NCBI RefSeq assembly: GCF_040712315.1
Contig: NC_134015.1
Location: 8,537,945-8,601,944, forward strand
DNA: 64,000 nucleotides
Direction of reading: 5' to 3'
DNA from: Castanea sativa
Taxonomy: Eukaryota; Streptophyta; Magnoliopsida; Fagales; Fagaceae
In this document: positions 23,541 to 35,929 of the stretch, in pieces
Layout: every line of letters starts with the position of its first letter
Position numbering within the stretch: the stretch's first letter is position 1
Made by a program: the position numbers and the translations under genes
Notes under the pieces: model-generated
The model's input: only the letters and a program-made list of their open reading frames with translations
Told to the model about the DNA's origin: nothing
Database searches by the model: none

Positions 23541-25556
23541 ATAAACAAAAACAATAAAACTTCACAATATTCCTAAATTAGCATATCACCTCACAAAAAT
23601 TACTAGGCTTGTGGAGGCTAGGTTGACACCAAATCCTATATGTGCATATCCTGAACCACTTGCTCTCATTCAATGGACACACCTACTCTCTTTCATAGGC
23701 TTGCCTTTTGAACACTCTTTTGAGGACATTAACTAATCATTGTAAGCATAATTTAGGTTTTTCACCACTATACAAAATGAAGATGGAAACACAAAATGAA
23801 TATTAAAAAATATAATTTGCATAAATACTTTTATACACCAATTCTATCTATGTCACCCACCATTTTTTTTTATGGTATGCATGTCTCCCACCTATGTCAT
23901 CAGTATTACATCAAGTAATTTTAATTTTAAAATCAACTATATATATGGATGAGAGGCATATACAAAAGCTGTATATAAGAGATCTGTGAATTATATTCTC
24001 TAAGATATATAAAAAGTTTGTTCTAGTGATTGAGTGGTTCTAGGGCTAATACATTTTTGCCACAATTTATCACAATTCTAACGTGTCAAATTGTGAGTAA
24101 TTGTCTATCACTTTCATATGAATTCACAATTTTTTCCTCTACCACTCTCACACTACCACATTATAGTTGGAAATAATTTGTGGTCATAAATTTTTTCCTA
24201 ATTTTGCCCCAAAAAAAAATTGTACTAATGGCTGCATATATATTGAAAAAAAAAAGACATATAAAACATCTTCACATCCCTTTTCAATAATGTCACGAGT
24301 ATTTTATACATACATACATACATATATATATTCATGATTTTTTCTTTTTATAATTGTGATGTGCATATGGAATATGTGTATTTTTAAAAAATATTTTAAT
24401 TTTACAAATTATTAATTATTACACTTTTTTTTTTAGAAACTATTGATTATTACACCTACTATTTTTTTTTTTTTTTTTGACAAAGAACCGGCCAATAAGG
24501 TACATGTACAATAAGATTATTTTTTTTTTTGAGAAGTACATGTACAATAAGATAGTTCTTCCAAAACATACAAAATATGTGGCTTTATACTTTTTCATGG
24601 TCTTAAACACAAGATCTCATTCTCCACCTAGAACTGATAAAGGGAGGAAGCTCATAGAATTGTTCGTACACCCTCCTGATCTCATATGAATGGTTCAATT
24701 TATAATGAAATCTACTAGTAATGTAGGTAGACAATAATTTCCTCATTCATTCATATAAGTTGAATGACTTTTTTGGTAACCTGCTATACTCCTTTTTGCC
24801 GAAATATCAATCCGCAAATGGTCTCAACTGGTGATTGATCTCATGTGTAACAGACTCAAAAATTCTCATAATTCGAGAAACCACAACCGAATCATGACAT
24901 ATTTACCAGGAGCAGTATAAATTTATCCAATTTCTCATTCATGGCATCTATATGTAAAACAGGTAAAAAGTTGAAGAAAAAAAAGTGTTTGATATCTAAA
25001 TGTTGAGAATAAAGGTGAATTTCTAATTTTCAATTTTTATACACTTGGTTCATACAAGAATTTCTCCATATATATCTCAATCCAAGAAAGAGAAGACAGA
25101 AGAGAAAAGAAAAAAAAAAATCTTTTCATTTGTGGTTGATAGGAGAGGAGAGAGAAAGAAGGTAAAAATGAGAGAAACTCAAATCACTCATGTCCACAAT
25201 TTGTGTCCGCCCAATTTGAATGGAAATTGAGAGAAAACTTCACAAGCTGATTTTTGTTACCCCAAAAATTATTTTTATGCCCAAGAATTTTTGTTATTCT
25301 CTCTATTTCATTAGGACATGAAAGTAAAAATAATTATTATTTTTCTTTCAACTTCTCTTTCCTTTTGCAAACTAAACAAAGGAAGATAAATACGTTCACT
25401 ATTTTCTCCTTTCCTCTTTAGTCCCAAAGAAATACAACGGACTTGGATTAGTCAAAGGATTAAGTCTATTGCTATAAATCTTTGATAGTGCCTAAAGAAA
25501 TAGTCATTTTATTACTCAAAAGACTTGATTGGGTCCAATGTCTTGTTACACTAAAG
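23541..25556. other. AT-rich stretch, no gene recognised
   Basis: Contains a duplicated GTACATGTACAATAAGAT (about 24500 and 24537) separated by poly-T, a TACATACATATATA run, and a diverged copy of the 18720-19020 repeat at about 25100-25440. Confidence 0.45.
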
Positions 25557-26302
25557 CAGGGACGAGCCTAGGATTTCAAGTTAGAGGGAGCCGAAGTATA
25601 AGAAGAAGAAAAAATTCCAAATAGGCATCCATACAATATTAACAAAATATAAATACAGAAAATCATTATTTCTTAATACATTAAAATACAATCATCTACC
25701 AAAAAAGACAAAAAATAAAATAAAAAAATAATGTTTTTTTAAAGACTAGGCTAGCTAGGATTTTTTTTTTTTTTTTAATTTAGAACATTCACAGTAGTGG
25801 TACTAAAAAATTTAGTTTATAGCACCTCAAAAACTTAATTTATCTATGTTTCCACCTCACTTTACAATACACCCACCATCAAATGTTCTTATGCTCTATT
25901 TTTTTTTTCCACTTCATTTAAAATATTATAAATAACTCATTAAAATAATAAAGGAAGAGAGGGAATTGAGTTTTTTAATTGAAGTTAGAAAGAAAATCTT
26001 AATATAATATTGTATTTTATTTTTAATAACTTGCTACAGTCAATTGGTATTTATACCAGTTTATTGTAGCTGCAAAAAATTTAGCTTTAGCTTTTTCGTT
26101 AACACATGGTTTTTTGGTTCTTTGATGATAAAATATTTTTTGGGTTGAATAGTTGCTTTTTGGGTTGAATAGTTGCTAGTTGGAGGGGGGCCTAAGGTTT
26201 TAGAATGGAGGCAACTAGAAAAATAATGTATATAATTTGTAAAAAAAAATAAAAAATTATGGACCTAGGAGGGGCCCGGGCCCCCACATGGGTCTGTCCT
26301 TG
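25557..26302. mobile_element. Probable non-autonomous hAT element, 746 bp
   Basis: Left end CAGGGACGAGCCTAGG, right end the complement of CAAGGACAGACCCATG. Flanks CACTAAAG (25549-25556) and CACTGAAC (26303-26310) form an imperfect 8-bp duplication (6/8). Interior AT-rich, no transposase; the right end contains GGGGCCCGGGCCCCC. TTTTTGGGTTGAATAGTTGCT is directly duplicated near 26140-26175. Confidence 0.55.
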
Positions 26303-26469
26303 CACTGAACCTAACTAGATGATGACACATGTTCAATTGTTGGACATGTTTCATCATCTCGATAAATCCAATGCAACTAAACATTAGAACCAATTGTCAC
26401 TCTAGTTAGGAATACACCACTACAAGGTGGTAAAAGATTCCCAAAAGTGGGCAAAAAAAAAAAAAAAAC

Positions 26470-26790
26470 CTGAGGCACATATGGAGAGTCAAATTTTTTC
26501 ATAAAACCGTTTACAAAGCTCAATACCTCTTCAAACATTCAAAACAGTTTCTAGAAAATTCTGCAGAAAAATCATGTTTTATGACTTTCGATCAGTCGAA
26601 AGTTCATTTCAACCGATTGAATGCTCCTTTCGATCAATTGAACAGGAATCGAATAGCGATTGATTCATCCAGAGGCTCTAGGATTATTTTTTTACCATTT
26701 CGATCGATCGAGCCAAAACTTCAATCAATCGAGCCAAGCTTCGACCGATTGAGAATACTGAATTTCAAATTTTCATTTAGAAAATTCTAG
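26470..26790. repeat. CGATCGA/CAATTGA-rich subrepeats, LTR-like
   Basis: Repeated short units such as TTTCGATCAGTCGAAAG, TTTCGATCGATCGAGCC and CGACCGATTGAGAA, alternating direct and inverted. They resemble subrepeats of plant LTR elements. Ends not found. Confidence 0.5.
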
Positions 26791-27156
26791 AAATTGAATT
26801 TTCACTTTAACAGCTTTATTAAACAATACTCTCCAAACTCAAGTATCATTATTACAACCTATCTATGGATAGGTATATAGGTCAACTAGCTATTAAATTT
26901 CTTTCATTTGACATATTGTGTTTCATCATATAATATGATTCTAATGGTTTGATAATTTGGGTCCAATCTCCAATGTAACAAAGTATCCAATGCATTGACA
27001 AGTTCTAAATCCAAAATATATTAAATTTAAGTTGTATTAATAATTTTTTTTTGACAAATTGTATTAATAAATTGAAGTTAGGTTTGAGCTTAAGTCAAAA
27101 TCTTTTTCTTTTTTAAAAAAAAAAAGATGAGACTTTGACCTACTCAAAGATAATGG

Positions 27157-27999
27157 TAGGACCGGCTCAATAGGTTATGCAGTTGATGCAATGGCCTAAG
27201 GCCTCCAAATAAAAGAAGGCCTCCACTTGTTAAAAAAAAAATTATATATATAATATATTTATCTATATATTTTAATTAAAAAAATTTAAGTACTTTTACT
27301 GATCAATAAAATGCATTAAAAAGACCCATTACAGCCTATGCAACCTATGCAATGTGTCTGTGCAACTGTGCAGTGCGCACTGCACAGCAACACAGGCTGC
27401 ACAGTTGCGCACTGCACAATTGCACTCTGCACACTGCGCAGGTTGAATAGGCTGAACAACCCACAATCATAAGGACAACATGTTTTCTTATTTTATCAAT
27501 TATTATAAATTATCATATCAATTAATAATTTAATGTATATTATATCAACTCATTTGTACTATAGTGACACTAATTTATTGAACCATGTAATAAATAAATT
27601 TTTACTTGAGCAAGTTTAGACTTTAAAGTGATCACGACTTTAGAAAAATTGTAATAACTAAGTTCTATTATTCTATACTTTCAATTTTATTTTTAGTTAA
27701 ATTATCATTTTTAATTATAAATTGTTCCAAAATTCAAAATTAAAATTAATAAAATCTTATTTAAGGTCTACTATGTCACAAGAAAAATTAAGTGGATTAG
27801 CTATGTTATCAATTGAAAAAGAAATGTTAGAGAAACTTAAATACAAAAACTTAATTAGCAATTTTGCTTTTCAAAAAGCAAGAAAAATAGATTTTAAATA
27901 AAAAATTTAATATATATTATATTATTTGATTAATATTTAAATATAAAAAATCCCCTTAAAATTTTCGCCAAAAACCTCAAAAGTTGTTGAGCCGGCTTG
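27157..27999. mobile_element. Non-autonomous hAT element, 843 bp
   Basis: Flanked by the perfect 8-bp duplication GATAATGG (27149-27156 and 28000-28007). Ends TAGGACCGGCTCAA and the complement of CAAGCCGGCTCAA. No transposase. Near 27345-27440 it contains a TGCA-rich palindromic cluster. Confidence 0.82.
27345..27440. repeat. TGCA-rich palindromic cluster
   Basis: Includes the perfect 18-bp palindrome GTGCAGTGCGCACTGCAC and several more TGTGCAG / CTGCACA and GTTGCGCACTGCAC units on both strands. It can form several alternative hairpins and is unusually GC-rich for this AT-rich element. Confidence 0.85.
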
Positions 28000-28100
28000 G
28001 ATAATGGTTATGATATGTCATTTGGCTCTACGGACATCAATTTATTGTCATTTAAAAAATAGACGTTGATTTGTGTCCACTTTAGAAGCAAATTAAAAGA

Positions 28101-28104
<4 letters not shown>

Positions 28105-28162
<58 letters not shown>
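28105..28162. repeat. (AT)n microsatellite
   Basis: About 58 bp of uninterrupted TA dinucleotides. Confidence 0.95.
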
Positions 28163-28165
<3 letters not shown>

Positions 28166-28329
28166 TAATGATTTCCTTAATTAGAAAATAAGATATTAGT
28201 ATTAATAGTTTTTTTTTTTTTTTTTTACTGAATAGATAGAAGTATATTAATCAAGGTGAAGAACGTGTAGTTAATACGAAATAAGGCTGCCAAAGTCCTC
28301 TCATAATCTCAACTTTGCAATGTGCTCTT

Positions 28330-28770
28330 GTAAAACCCCCCACCCCCACGCCCCAGTGGACTCTTTCCAGTTTATCTCTTTACCAAAGAGTTCATACATG
28401 CGCTTATAAATGAATGACAAGTTGAGAATCTTGTTCAGCAAAAATACAAAAAGAATGACAAGTTGAGAAAGCTAAGTGTACACTGTTTATACATAATTAT
28501 ACGTTACAATAAAACTAGTTGTTTTAAATCAAGTCAAAGATTCTCTTGCAAATTGAAGTTTGTGTGTACTACATGTACACTAAGGTGTGTCGTGTGTGTA
28601 ATAAACACAAATATAATATATATATAAGAAATTAATGTGTATTTTTGGAGTACGTCTTTATAGTACTTCGAGAGTACCTAATAATTTTTCAATATATATA
28701 CTCGTTTGTATTGAACTTAACCATATGGATTATCCATTCTCTCTGTACCGGTTTCTGTTGTTTAATATTT
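28330..28770 (+). pseudogene. C2-gene paralogue lacking its coding region
   Basis: The left part (28355-28620) matches the upstream region of the intact C2 gene at 30725-30980: GGACTCTTTCCAGTTTATCT, CATGCGCTTATAAATGAATG, GTGTACACTG. The right part (28728-28765) matches the sequence just past that gene's stop (TTATCCATTCTCTCTGTACC, then GGTTTCTGTTGTTTAAT). About 700 bp corresponding to the whole coding sequence is missing and replaced by about 110 bp of AT-rich sequence. It stands in tandem about 2.4 kb upstream of the intact gene in the same orientation. Confidence 0.85.
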
Positions 28771-29028
28771 TTCTTGATACCATTTTTTTTAGAAAAAATA
28801 ATTTAAAAATTATTTTTATTGAATAGGTTGAACGAATTACAAGTTTTATCTTTTGTCTTATAATAGGTTTTTTGTTGAATAATTTTTTCACTTGTTTTTG
28901 TTTGGTCTTGTATTGTTTTTTTTTTTTTATGTTTGTTTTTATTTGGGCTAATATTTATTGTTGTTATTTAAGCTTAATTAATTAAAAAATGGATTAAGAA
29001 TTATGTTTGAGGCTAGAATTAATTTTGG

Positions 29029-29198
29029 AGTAATGTTACTTCCACAACATTTTTACAATAAATCTTATGCAAAACGTTGTTATTGGTAGGTAAAAAAATA
29101 ATATTATTATTTGGCCCAAACTAGATTCAATAATAGCTTATCACATAAGATTTGTTATGAAATTATTATGAAAATGTTATGAATATAGTAATACCACT
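29029..29198. mobile_element. Short MITE, about 170 bp
   Basis: Terminal inverted repeats: GTTACTTCCACAACATTTTT...AATCTTA on the left versus the complement of a matching GGTATTACTATATTCATAAC end. It shares the CACAACA...AATCTTA/AATCATA and GTTGTTATTGGT core with the element at 44926-45082. Target duplication not clear. Confidence 0.6.
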
Positions 29199-29502
29199 AT
29201 TATTTTTGTTGAACTCAAAATTTTATAATTCTCAAGTCAAGGTATTCAAAATTTTCATTAGGGTAATTATAATAGATTAGTTGAGCATATAATATTTTTT
29301 TGGCAAGTATATATATACATTTTGAAAATCAGGATTACCTTAGAAATAATTAAAATAAATAAAGAAAAAAGTTAAATTTAATAAAACAAAGTTTAGCATG
29401 GGTGGCTAACGTGTTGGATGGTGGAAGGAGAATAATAAAACGTAAACGGAGAACAAGGGCTGACAAGTCACTGTTAATGACTTGGTTCTGCCCCTGATTT
29501 TA

Positions 29503-30243
29503 TGTGGCGTTTGGTACGGGGAATCCACATTACTCCTGGCATCTAGATTCCCAGGAATGTGATTTCTAGGAATCACATTCCTAGGAATGTAGCTATTCCT
29601 ATGTTTGGTTTCATTGGGAGATTCCTAGGAATGTGAGATGATAATGTTTGGTGTATTCCCAGGAATCTTAAATGAATTATTTGTTTTTCCCATTTTGTCC
29701 TTAGATTTGAATGTGAAGTACCAAGCCCATTAAAAAAAAATCTTCCCTTAAATAAATAATGAAAAAATATATATAAACTATTAATTAGTCCTTTAAAAAA
29801 ATATCTTACTCTAAATAGATAGATAAAAAACATTATATAAACTATCAATTAGCAACACATTCATTAAAACTGTGATCTAACATTTCAAAATGACAAGAAT
29901 AATACAAAAATAACTATTAGCAGAGTTATTTATCCTGTTTATGTTGTTTTGGCGGGAAAAGATAAAGACAAGAGAGAAGATATTGATAATTTGTTTTATA
30001 GTTTATCTTAATTGCTTAAATGATAAGGAAAAAGGGTTAAAATTGTCAATTTATAAAAAATACAATTTCTTTTAAGTTTGGGAATCTGGATTCCCACCTG
30101 TTTTAAAGGGAATCCACATTCCTACTGAGAGGGGTTTAAGAATTCCCCTGGCATCTGATTCCCTAGCGTAATTTGCAACCAAACATGGGAATCTTTAAAC
30201 ATTCCTGGGAATCCTAAAACATTACCCCATACCAAACGCCACC
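29503..30243. mobile_element. PIF/Harbinger-type MITE, 741 bp
   Basis: Ends TGTGGCGTTTGGTACGGG and the complement of GGTGGCGTTTGGTATGGG, flanked by TTA (29500-29502 and 30244-30246). Internal copies of GGAATCxxxATTCC and CCTGGCATCT lie in inverted orientation near both ends. No transposase. It is inserted between the CDS-less and intact C2 copies. Confidence 0.85.
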
Positions 30244-30705
30244 TTAGTGTTCAAGTCATATCCACAAGCTTTCCCTGTTTCTGTCGTAGGTTTTTGTAAT
30301 TTTTTGGTCCCCCCTATTTATCACATACCATGTCGTAGAATTTGACACGTTTAGGCCCCGGTTAATAAGAGCATCGTAAGGTATCCGTTAAGATGATGCT
30401 TTATCCTGGAGTTCATTTAATAAAATATTAATAAAAATTAATGAAAGGACTGAAAATAGTATAGAAATGATAAATAAAACTAAAATAATTGACTTTATTA
30501 ACTCTACACTCTATAAAATTGGTCAAAAATTTGACAAAAAGTTAACTTTATTGATATAAAGTTGTTTCCCAACACTGCAATGAAATTATGGTTCCATTTA
30601 AAACCAAAGAAATTATAAAATTTATATTTGTAATAATTATAAACTTCAGGGTTTAGTTTGAAATATAAGGTTTGATTTTTAAAAGACGTGAAGCACACGC
30701 TTTAA

Positions 30706-31051
30706 TTGTCCGGGCCACCCCCGCCCCCCAAAGGACTCTTTCCAGTTTATCTCTTTACCAATGAGTGCATACATGCGCTTATAAATGAATGACAAGTTGA
30801 GAATCTTGTTCAGCAAAAAGAAAATGACAAGTTGAAACAGCTAAGTGTACACTGTATATACATAACTATATGTTACAATAAAACTAGTTTTAAATCAAGT
30901 CAAAGATTCTCTTGCAAATTGCAGTTTGTGTGTACATGTACACTAAGGTGTGTCGTGTGTAAAAAACACAAACGAGTATATATATATATATATATTAGTG
31001 CATACATATTCACTCACCCAAGCCAGTCTCTCCAATAGCTAGCCACACCAT
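30706..31051 (+). promoter_or_regulatory. Upstream region of the C2 gene, conserved in paralogues
   Basis: Shared with 28330-28620 and in part with 4370-4442. A TA-rich run (about 30976-30998) lies about 55 bp before the ATG and could hold the TATA box. CAATAGCTAGCCACACC directly precedes the start codon and is nearly identical in the pseudogene. Promoter function is inferred from position and conservation only. Confidence 0.45.
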
Positions 31052-31639
31052 ATGGCTAACTCTTTCACGCCTTTAGAAGTTGTGATTGAGTCTGCCCTGG
31101 GGTTGGAAAATGTAAATCATGTCACAAGAATGAAGCCTTACGCCGTGGTTTACATGTGGGACATAAAAAATAACCTCCGTTCTTCCAAGGAAAAATCATC
31201 GGCTGACGCAGAAGGTGGTTCAAATCCTACCTGGAACTTTAAGGTTAAGTTCAACATTGACATAGCCATGGCCCAAGAGAACTCCTTTGCGCTGGTTGTT
31301 AAACTCAGGTCGTGCCGGAGAACTCACGGTGTAAGGGACAAAAATATCGGTGAAGTCCGTGTGCTCATCACAGAACTGCTGGAAGGTGCTGCAGGAAATG
31401 AAAGACGTATGAGTAGAAGTGTTGACACTTGTTCGGATGAGAGTAATGGGACGGAGCAAGGACAAGGGAAACTAACATTTTCTTATAAGTTCGAGGACCC
31501 AACTGCTGATAATCCTACATTGCTGAATATTACGAAGAAGAGGAGCCGAAGACAGGTTATCAGAAAACTGGCAAAATTATTGGGCCCGGCAGCGCTAAGT
31601 GGGCTGGTTTCGGGACTGGCAGATGGGTTAGTCAGTTGA
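31052..31639 (+). CDS. C2-domain protein, SRC2-like, 195 aa, intronless
   Basis: The N-terminal half is a C2-type beta sandwich: PLEVVIESALGLENVNHVTR (residues about 7-26), MKPYAVVYMW, NPTWNFKVKF, ENSFALVVKLRS and DKNIGEVRVLITELL. This layout is that of small plant SRC2/BAP-like C2 proteins, thought to bind membranes, often in cold or defence responses. Few of the usual Ca2+-coordinating Asp residues are visible, so calcium dependence is doubtful. The C-terminus has a basic patch (KKRSRRQVIRK) followed by a glycine/leucine-rich hydrophobic tail, a possible membrane-binding helix. The ATG at 31052 sits in the position conserved in the pseudogene. It is the only intact member of a local trio; codon integrity suggests selection, but expression cannot be judged. 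Confidence 0.85.
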   Translation: MANSFTPLEVVIESALGLENVNHVTRMKPYAVVYMWDIKNNLRSSKEKSSADAEGGSNPTWNFKVKFNIDIAMAQENSFALVVKLRSCRRTHGVRDKNIGEVRVLITELLEGAAGNERRMSRSVDTCSDESNGTEQGQGKLTFSYKFEDPTADNPTLLNITKKRSRRQVIRKLAKLLGPAALSGLVSGLADGLVS

Positions 31640-32005
31640 GCATCCTAGTCAATGCAAAGCCCACCTCAAAATCTATGTTGGACAGTGGATTATCCATTCT
31701 CTCTGTACCGGTTTCTGTTGTTTAATGTCTTCTAACGTTCTGTGTGACTCCCTATCTGGTCTTTCAATTCCTAGCTAGAATGTCAAGCTGTTTATGGTAT
31801 TGTTAGTAATTCTTTGTTTCCTTTTGGGGAAGAGTGGTCTTTTTCTCGCTATTTACTCATTCTATTAAGGTACATTTGTACTTAGTTTCATTTATTTTAG
31901 TTGTACCAATAATCTCTAAACTTTTTTATTTTTATTTTTATAAGAGATAATCTCTAAACTTAACTTCAAATCTGCTGCTCAGATTGTGTTCTTTAGTAAG
32001 GGGGG
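31640..32005 (+). other. 3' flank of the C2 gene, conserved with 5065-5405
   Basis: Alignable with the flank of the pseudogene (TTCTGTGTGACTCCCTA, AATGTCAAGCTGTTTATGGT, TTTGTTTCCTTTTGGGGAAG), so the original duplication covered about 1.2 kb including noncoding sequence. Confidence 0.7.
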
Positions 32006-32409
32006 AGCTACACGGTTGTGTGAATATTTTTATGCTATATAGAAATATATAATATTTTAAAAATTAGCCCCCAAAAATAGGACTTGACCCCCAAGTATTT
32101 GAGTTAGTCCAATAATTTTTTTTAAAAAGATGGTCCAATTGGTCATAGTAGTAATAGAGGATGTATCGTTTGTCAAATTCATTTTTTGTTGTAAAATGTA
32201 TTCTCGTATCTTTTAAAGTTTTGGATCATTTATGTCTGAACACTTCATTAGTGCAATTGAAAATTTTTTACTTGCCATGATAAACAATTTGGTAACTTAT
32301 TTTGAAAATGAAAATTTTAAGAATTTCACTATAGAATATGGTAAAAGAAGAATTTAACTCTATAAAACATTTAATTTTAAGGATTTCACTATGAAAAATA
32401 CTAAATTTT

Positions 32410-33000
32410 ATGTGTGTGTGTGTGTATTGTAAACACCGCATTTTGTATCTCTTGCAACTCGAACCCCCGTTCTCCAATAATGTTAGAACTTTAATGCCCA
32501 AGATTAGTTTAAAGTCCAATCAAATGAAAATTGACTTGAGAAAAGTGTTTATGAAAAATATAACTTATTTTTGGAAAATAAAACTATTTTTGGAAAAGAA
32601 AAGCCACGGAAACCCTAGGATGTGCATACGCATACACGCATATGCGTACACATACTCAAGCTCTACATACGCACACTTTCTGCATGCATACACATACATG
32701 GGCATGTGTATGCATGCTAAGATTTCAGAAACTATGAAAGGCAAGTTTTTTGCATTTAAATTCAGTTTGGAACAAATCTCATACCTTCTAGGAGTGGCCC
32801 CAAACCCTTATTTTATGGATTTTAGTTGTAAAACACATAAAAATTCACTAGAAAATAGTATATTAAAGAGGAAGTTTTTCACAAAAGGTCCTCAAATCAA
32901 ATGGGACTCTATTATTTATTTATTTTGGATAAAAAGAGGATGGTAGAATCAAGATCCTATTCATTAGTATTTATGGTAGTAGATAGATTTTAATGAAATT
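32410..33000. other. Possible LTR fragment with ATGCGTATG-type palindromes
   Basis: Starts with a (TG)n run and TGTAAACACCGCATTTTG, which resembles LTR starts I have seen in plant gypsy elements. It contains clustered CATACGCATA, CGCATATGCG and GTGTATGCATGC motifs near 32620-32715. A 178-codon ORF crosses it but has no recognisable domain. Boundaries not found. Confidence 0.35.
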
Positions 33001-33093
33001 TCTTTGTTTTTTGTTTTTGTTTTTTTATAATTTGATTTATTTTTTATTATTAGGTCACGTCTTTGAAATTTTGGAGTTTTTGAATTTTACTCT

Positions 33094-33320
33094 CTTAGGG
33101 TGTGTTTGTTTGGAGGTGAAATGGAGTGGATGGAAAACTTTGAAGAGAAAATGGGAAGAAAAACTTTTTTGAAATGTATTTGGTTGAATTGGAGAGAAAG
33201 GAAAATAAATGGTGGGGCCCGAGTTTTTTCTTCCCATGCCCACCAAAATATTTTCTCCTCAAAATGGGGAGAAAAATGGGTGGGGATGCCTCTTTTCTAT
33301 ATTTACAAAATTTTACGCCT
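33094..33320 (+). mobile_element. Truncated Harbinger-family MITE end
   Basis: TTAGGGTGTGTTTGTTTGGA followed by GGTGAAATGGAGTGGATGG resembles the left end of the 8165 and 49499 MITEs (TTA plus GGGTCCGTTTGGTTGGAG). No matching right end was found, so it is probably a truncated or diverged relative. Confidence 0.5.
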
Positions 33321-33586
33321 TGAAATTATATGTCATTTGTATTGTTTTTAGCTGATGTATTTATTAAATATCAAATCAAATTGTCGTGTGTGTAAAATTA
33401 GTCCAAATAAAAAATGTCATGTTAATCAAACGCACACAAATGTCTTCATTTCTTGGAAAGTAGGTATATGTTAAAATCATGTAGCAACTTCTGTGAAAAT
33501 GAGGGGGAAAACTACTTTAAAATAGAGTAAACTTGTAGAATTATCTACTCCCATACAGGGGCAGCTCCAAGACCAGCCCTGGGGAA

Positions 33587-33613
33587 CCCCCCCCCCCCCC
33601 CCCCCCCCCCCCC
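33587..33613. repeat. Poly-C tract of 27 bp
   Basis: Uninterrupted cytosines following CAGGGGCAGCTCCAAGACC, a sequence resembling a hAT-type left end. G/C homopolymers of this length are unusual in plant DNA and are error-prone in sequencing. Confidence 0.9.
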
Positions 33614-34149
33614 AATCTGGACCAAAAAGAAAAATTATATATAATTAAAAAAAAATTATTATTTTGACCCTCACAATAAAAATTTGAACACACTGGCTTT
33701 AAATTTTTTGCTAAGCCCAATTGAAATAAGCTTGAACATGATCCTTAGTTTTTATGTTTTTTTTCTTCTCTATATCTGATTTGTATTTATGTTTTACTAG
33801 TTTTTCTCTATGTCCGATCAAGTATTTTGATAAGTGCTCTATATATTTCCAAGTCAAAGAAATCTTATACCACGTACTCCAATTCCAAGAGAATGACCAC
33901 GTGTATATTTAAAAAACCATACACTATACTTCAAAAGCAAAAATTTATTATTGGAGTATTAATTGTTTCTCTTAGTTTCATACTTAGTCCCAGCCCTACT
34001 CCTAAGTGTGTAGTTCTTATTTATTCTATATTTTTTTATATTCAATTGATATAACTTATAAATATAATAAGTTATTATTAATTTGATAAAAATGTATGAT
34101 TAGTTATTGAATTCTATTTGTTTATGTATTCAATGATTGTTGTCTTAAC

Positions 34150-35010
34150 AATCAATACTTCAAATTAAATTAAATTTGCACAAAGCATAACAGAACAAAA
34201 GAACCTCAAATAAAATTGCAAAAGAAGAATAAATATCAGCACAACGTTCAATCTTATGCTAATTATATCCCAAAGATATCATAAAAAACAATCACATGTA
34301 AATATTTTTAGTTCCGTTAATTTACAGTGAAGTCCCAAAACCAAAACAATCTTTATGCAATTTCTGTAATCTTTAAGTATATAACAAAAAATATTTATAT
34401 TAAATTACGAAGACTTATAGTACATCAAATTGGGAAGAGAAAAGTTTTAAGAGAGAACCCCCAAATTCTCAAAAATGAAACTGAATCTACCAAAATACCT
34501 AAATCCATACCAACCCAAGCAAAATAACCAGAACTAAATCATATTTCATACACACAGAAAACCAAATCTAAGATAGATAATTGATATTAAAAACCATTCT
34601 AATCCAAATTCCTTACTCAAAACCTGAAATCAATCCAATTTAACCAAAATACCCAGACCTAAATCATATTTAACCCCAAATTTAAAGAACCAAAAAATAC
34701 TAGTGGAGGGTACAAGGTCTGATGGAGGCAAAGGTGTGACTGACTTCTCAAATTTTTTCTTTCTCCACTTTCTATGCCTAACAGGATCTCTCTCTCTCTC
34801 TCTGTTTGGATGGGTTTAATGTTTAATTTTTTAAGCAGCTAGCTTTCTTTTTATATCGAGAGGCTATTAAACGGTGTTGCAGTACTGTTGAAACAATATA
34901 ATTTATCGTTTTTTAATTGTAAACGTGGCAGATTTTTAGATAAGCTTTTTTCTTACCTAACAATACAAACTTAATTGTAGGATAAAACTTCTGCTATTAT
35001 ATATAGTATT
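34150..35010. repeat. Dispersed repeat, copy 1 (unclassified)
   Basis: Shares ACAAAAGAACCT, AACCAAAATACC(C/T)A, a (A)GTGGCAGA(A/T)TTTTA block followed by GCTTTTTTCTTAC, and a TATATAGTAT end with 35930-37540, in the same order. Class unknown. Confidence 0.45.
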
Positions 35011-35929
35011 AGACTAGCATTTAACCTGCGCAATGCACGAGAACATTTTACATATTTAAAATACCACCAGTTTGACATAACAATACAATAAAATACATTA
35101 AAATTCATCCGGGTAATGTAGTACATCCATTCATTTGTTCTACTTGTAATACGCTTTTTTACACTACTGACCATACATGAATAAGCGAATGGGTGAAAAT
35201 ATTAAAGCATATAAACATGTTCCCATTTTTTTCTAAAGTTCCAAAAGCTTCTAATAATATGTAAGGCACTCTACATGATGTACAACAGTTAATATTTTTA
35301 TTCAAGGCTTTCTTAATGCCAATGACTTCAACAAAAAAAAAAAAAAAAAATTGACAATTGTGCGATATAGAGTCAGGTTCAATAACAATGTCAAAAGTCC
35401 AAAATTCCCCATAGTAGAAATTAAGTCTAAGAACTCATTAACCAAAAAACAATTTAGTGAGCTTAGCCATATTCTAGCCCTAATAAACTGTAAATGCTAG
35501 CTTTGTTCCACTTGGATGAATTGAGTTTTCACCATCCACCTACAAAAACTATAGTACGTATAGAAATCCCCTCAAATGTAGTACATCTTGAACATGTCAA
35601 CTACAAAGGTATACACAATAGGAACAAACTGGTAACTATGGTGTGCTCTATGGGTGATTGTTGTCCAAGTAGAGGCAATAGCATAATGAAGACCTGTTTA
35701 ATTGTAACCTTTGAAAAGATAGAAACGAAAACAACCTTTTGAGCCCCATGTTCCAAAAAAAATTTCTTTAGTAGAAGTGCACTTCTATTTATAATCCATT
35801 CAAACTATTATAAGATCTTTTATAGCCTTAGCACTAAGCAACAGAATCACTTACTCTTGCTAAGGAAATCCAAATTGGGATGTAGACGCCCAAGATTGAT
35901 GTTCTAATCTTAAATAGATAAATAAATAA

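Noticed and set aside
32410..32946. 178-codon ORF
   Set aside because: No recognisable domain; it starts in a TG microsatellite and runs through AT-rich repeat sequence. Treated as chance.
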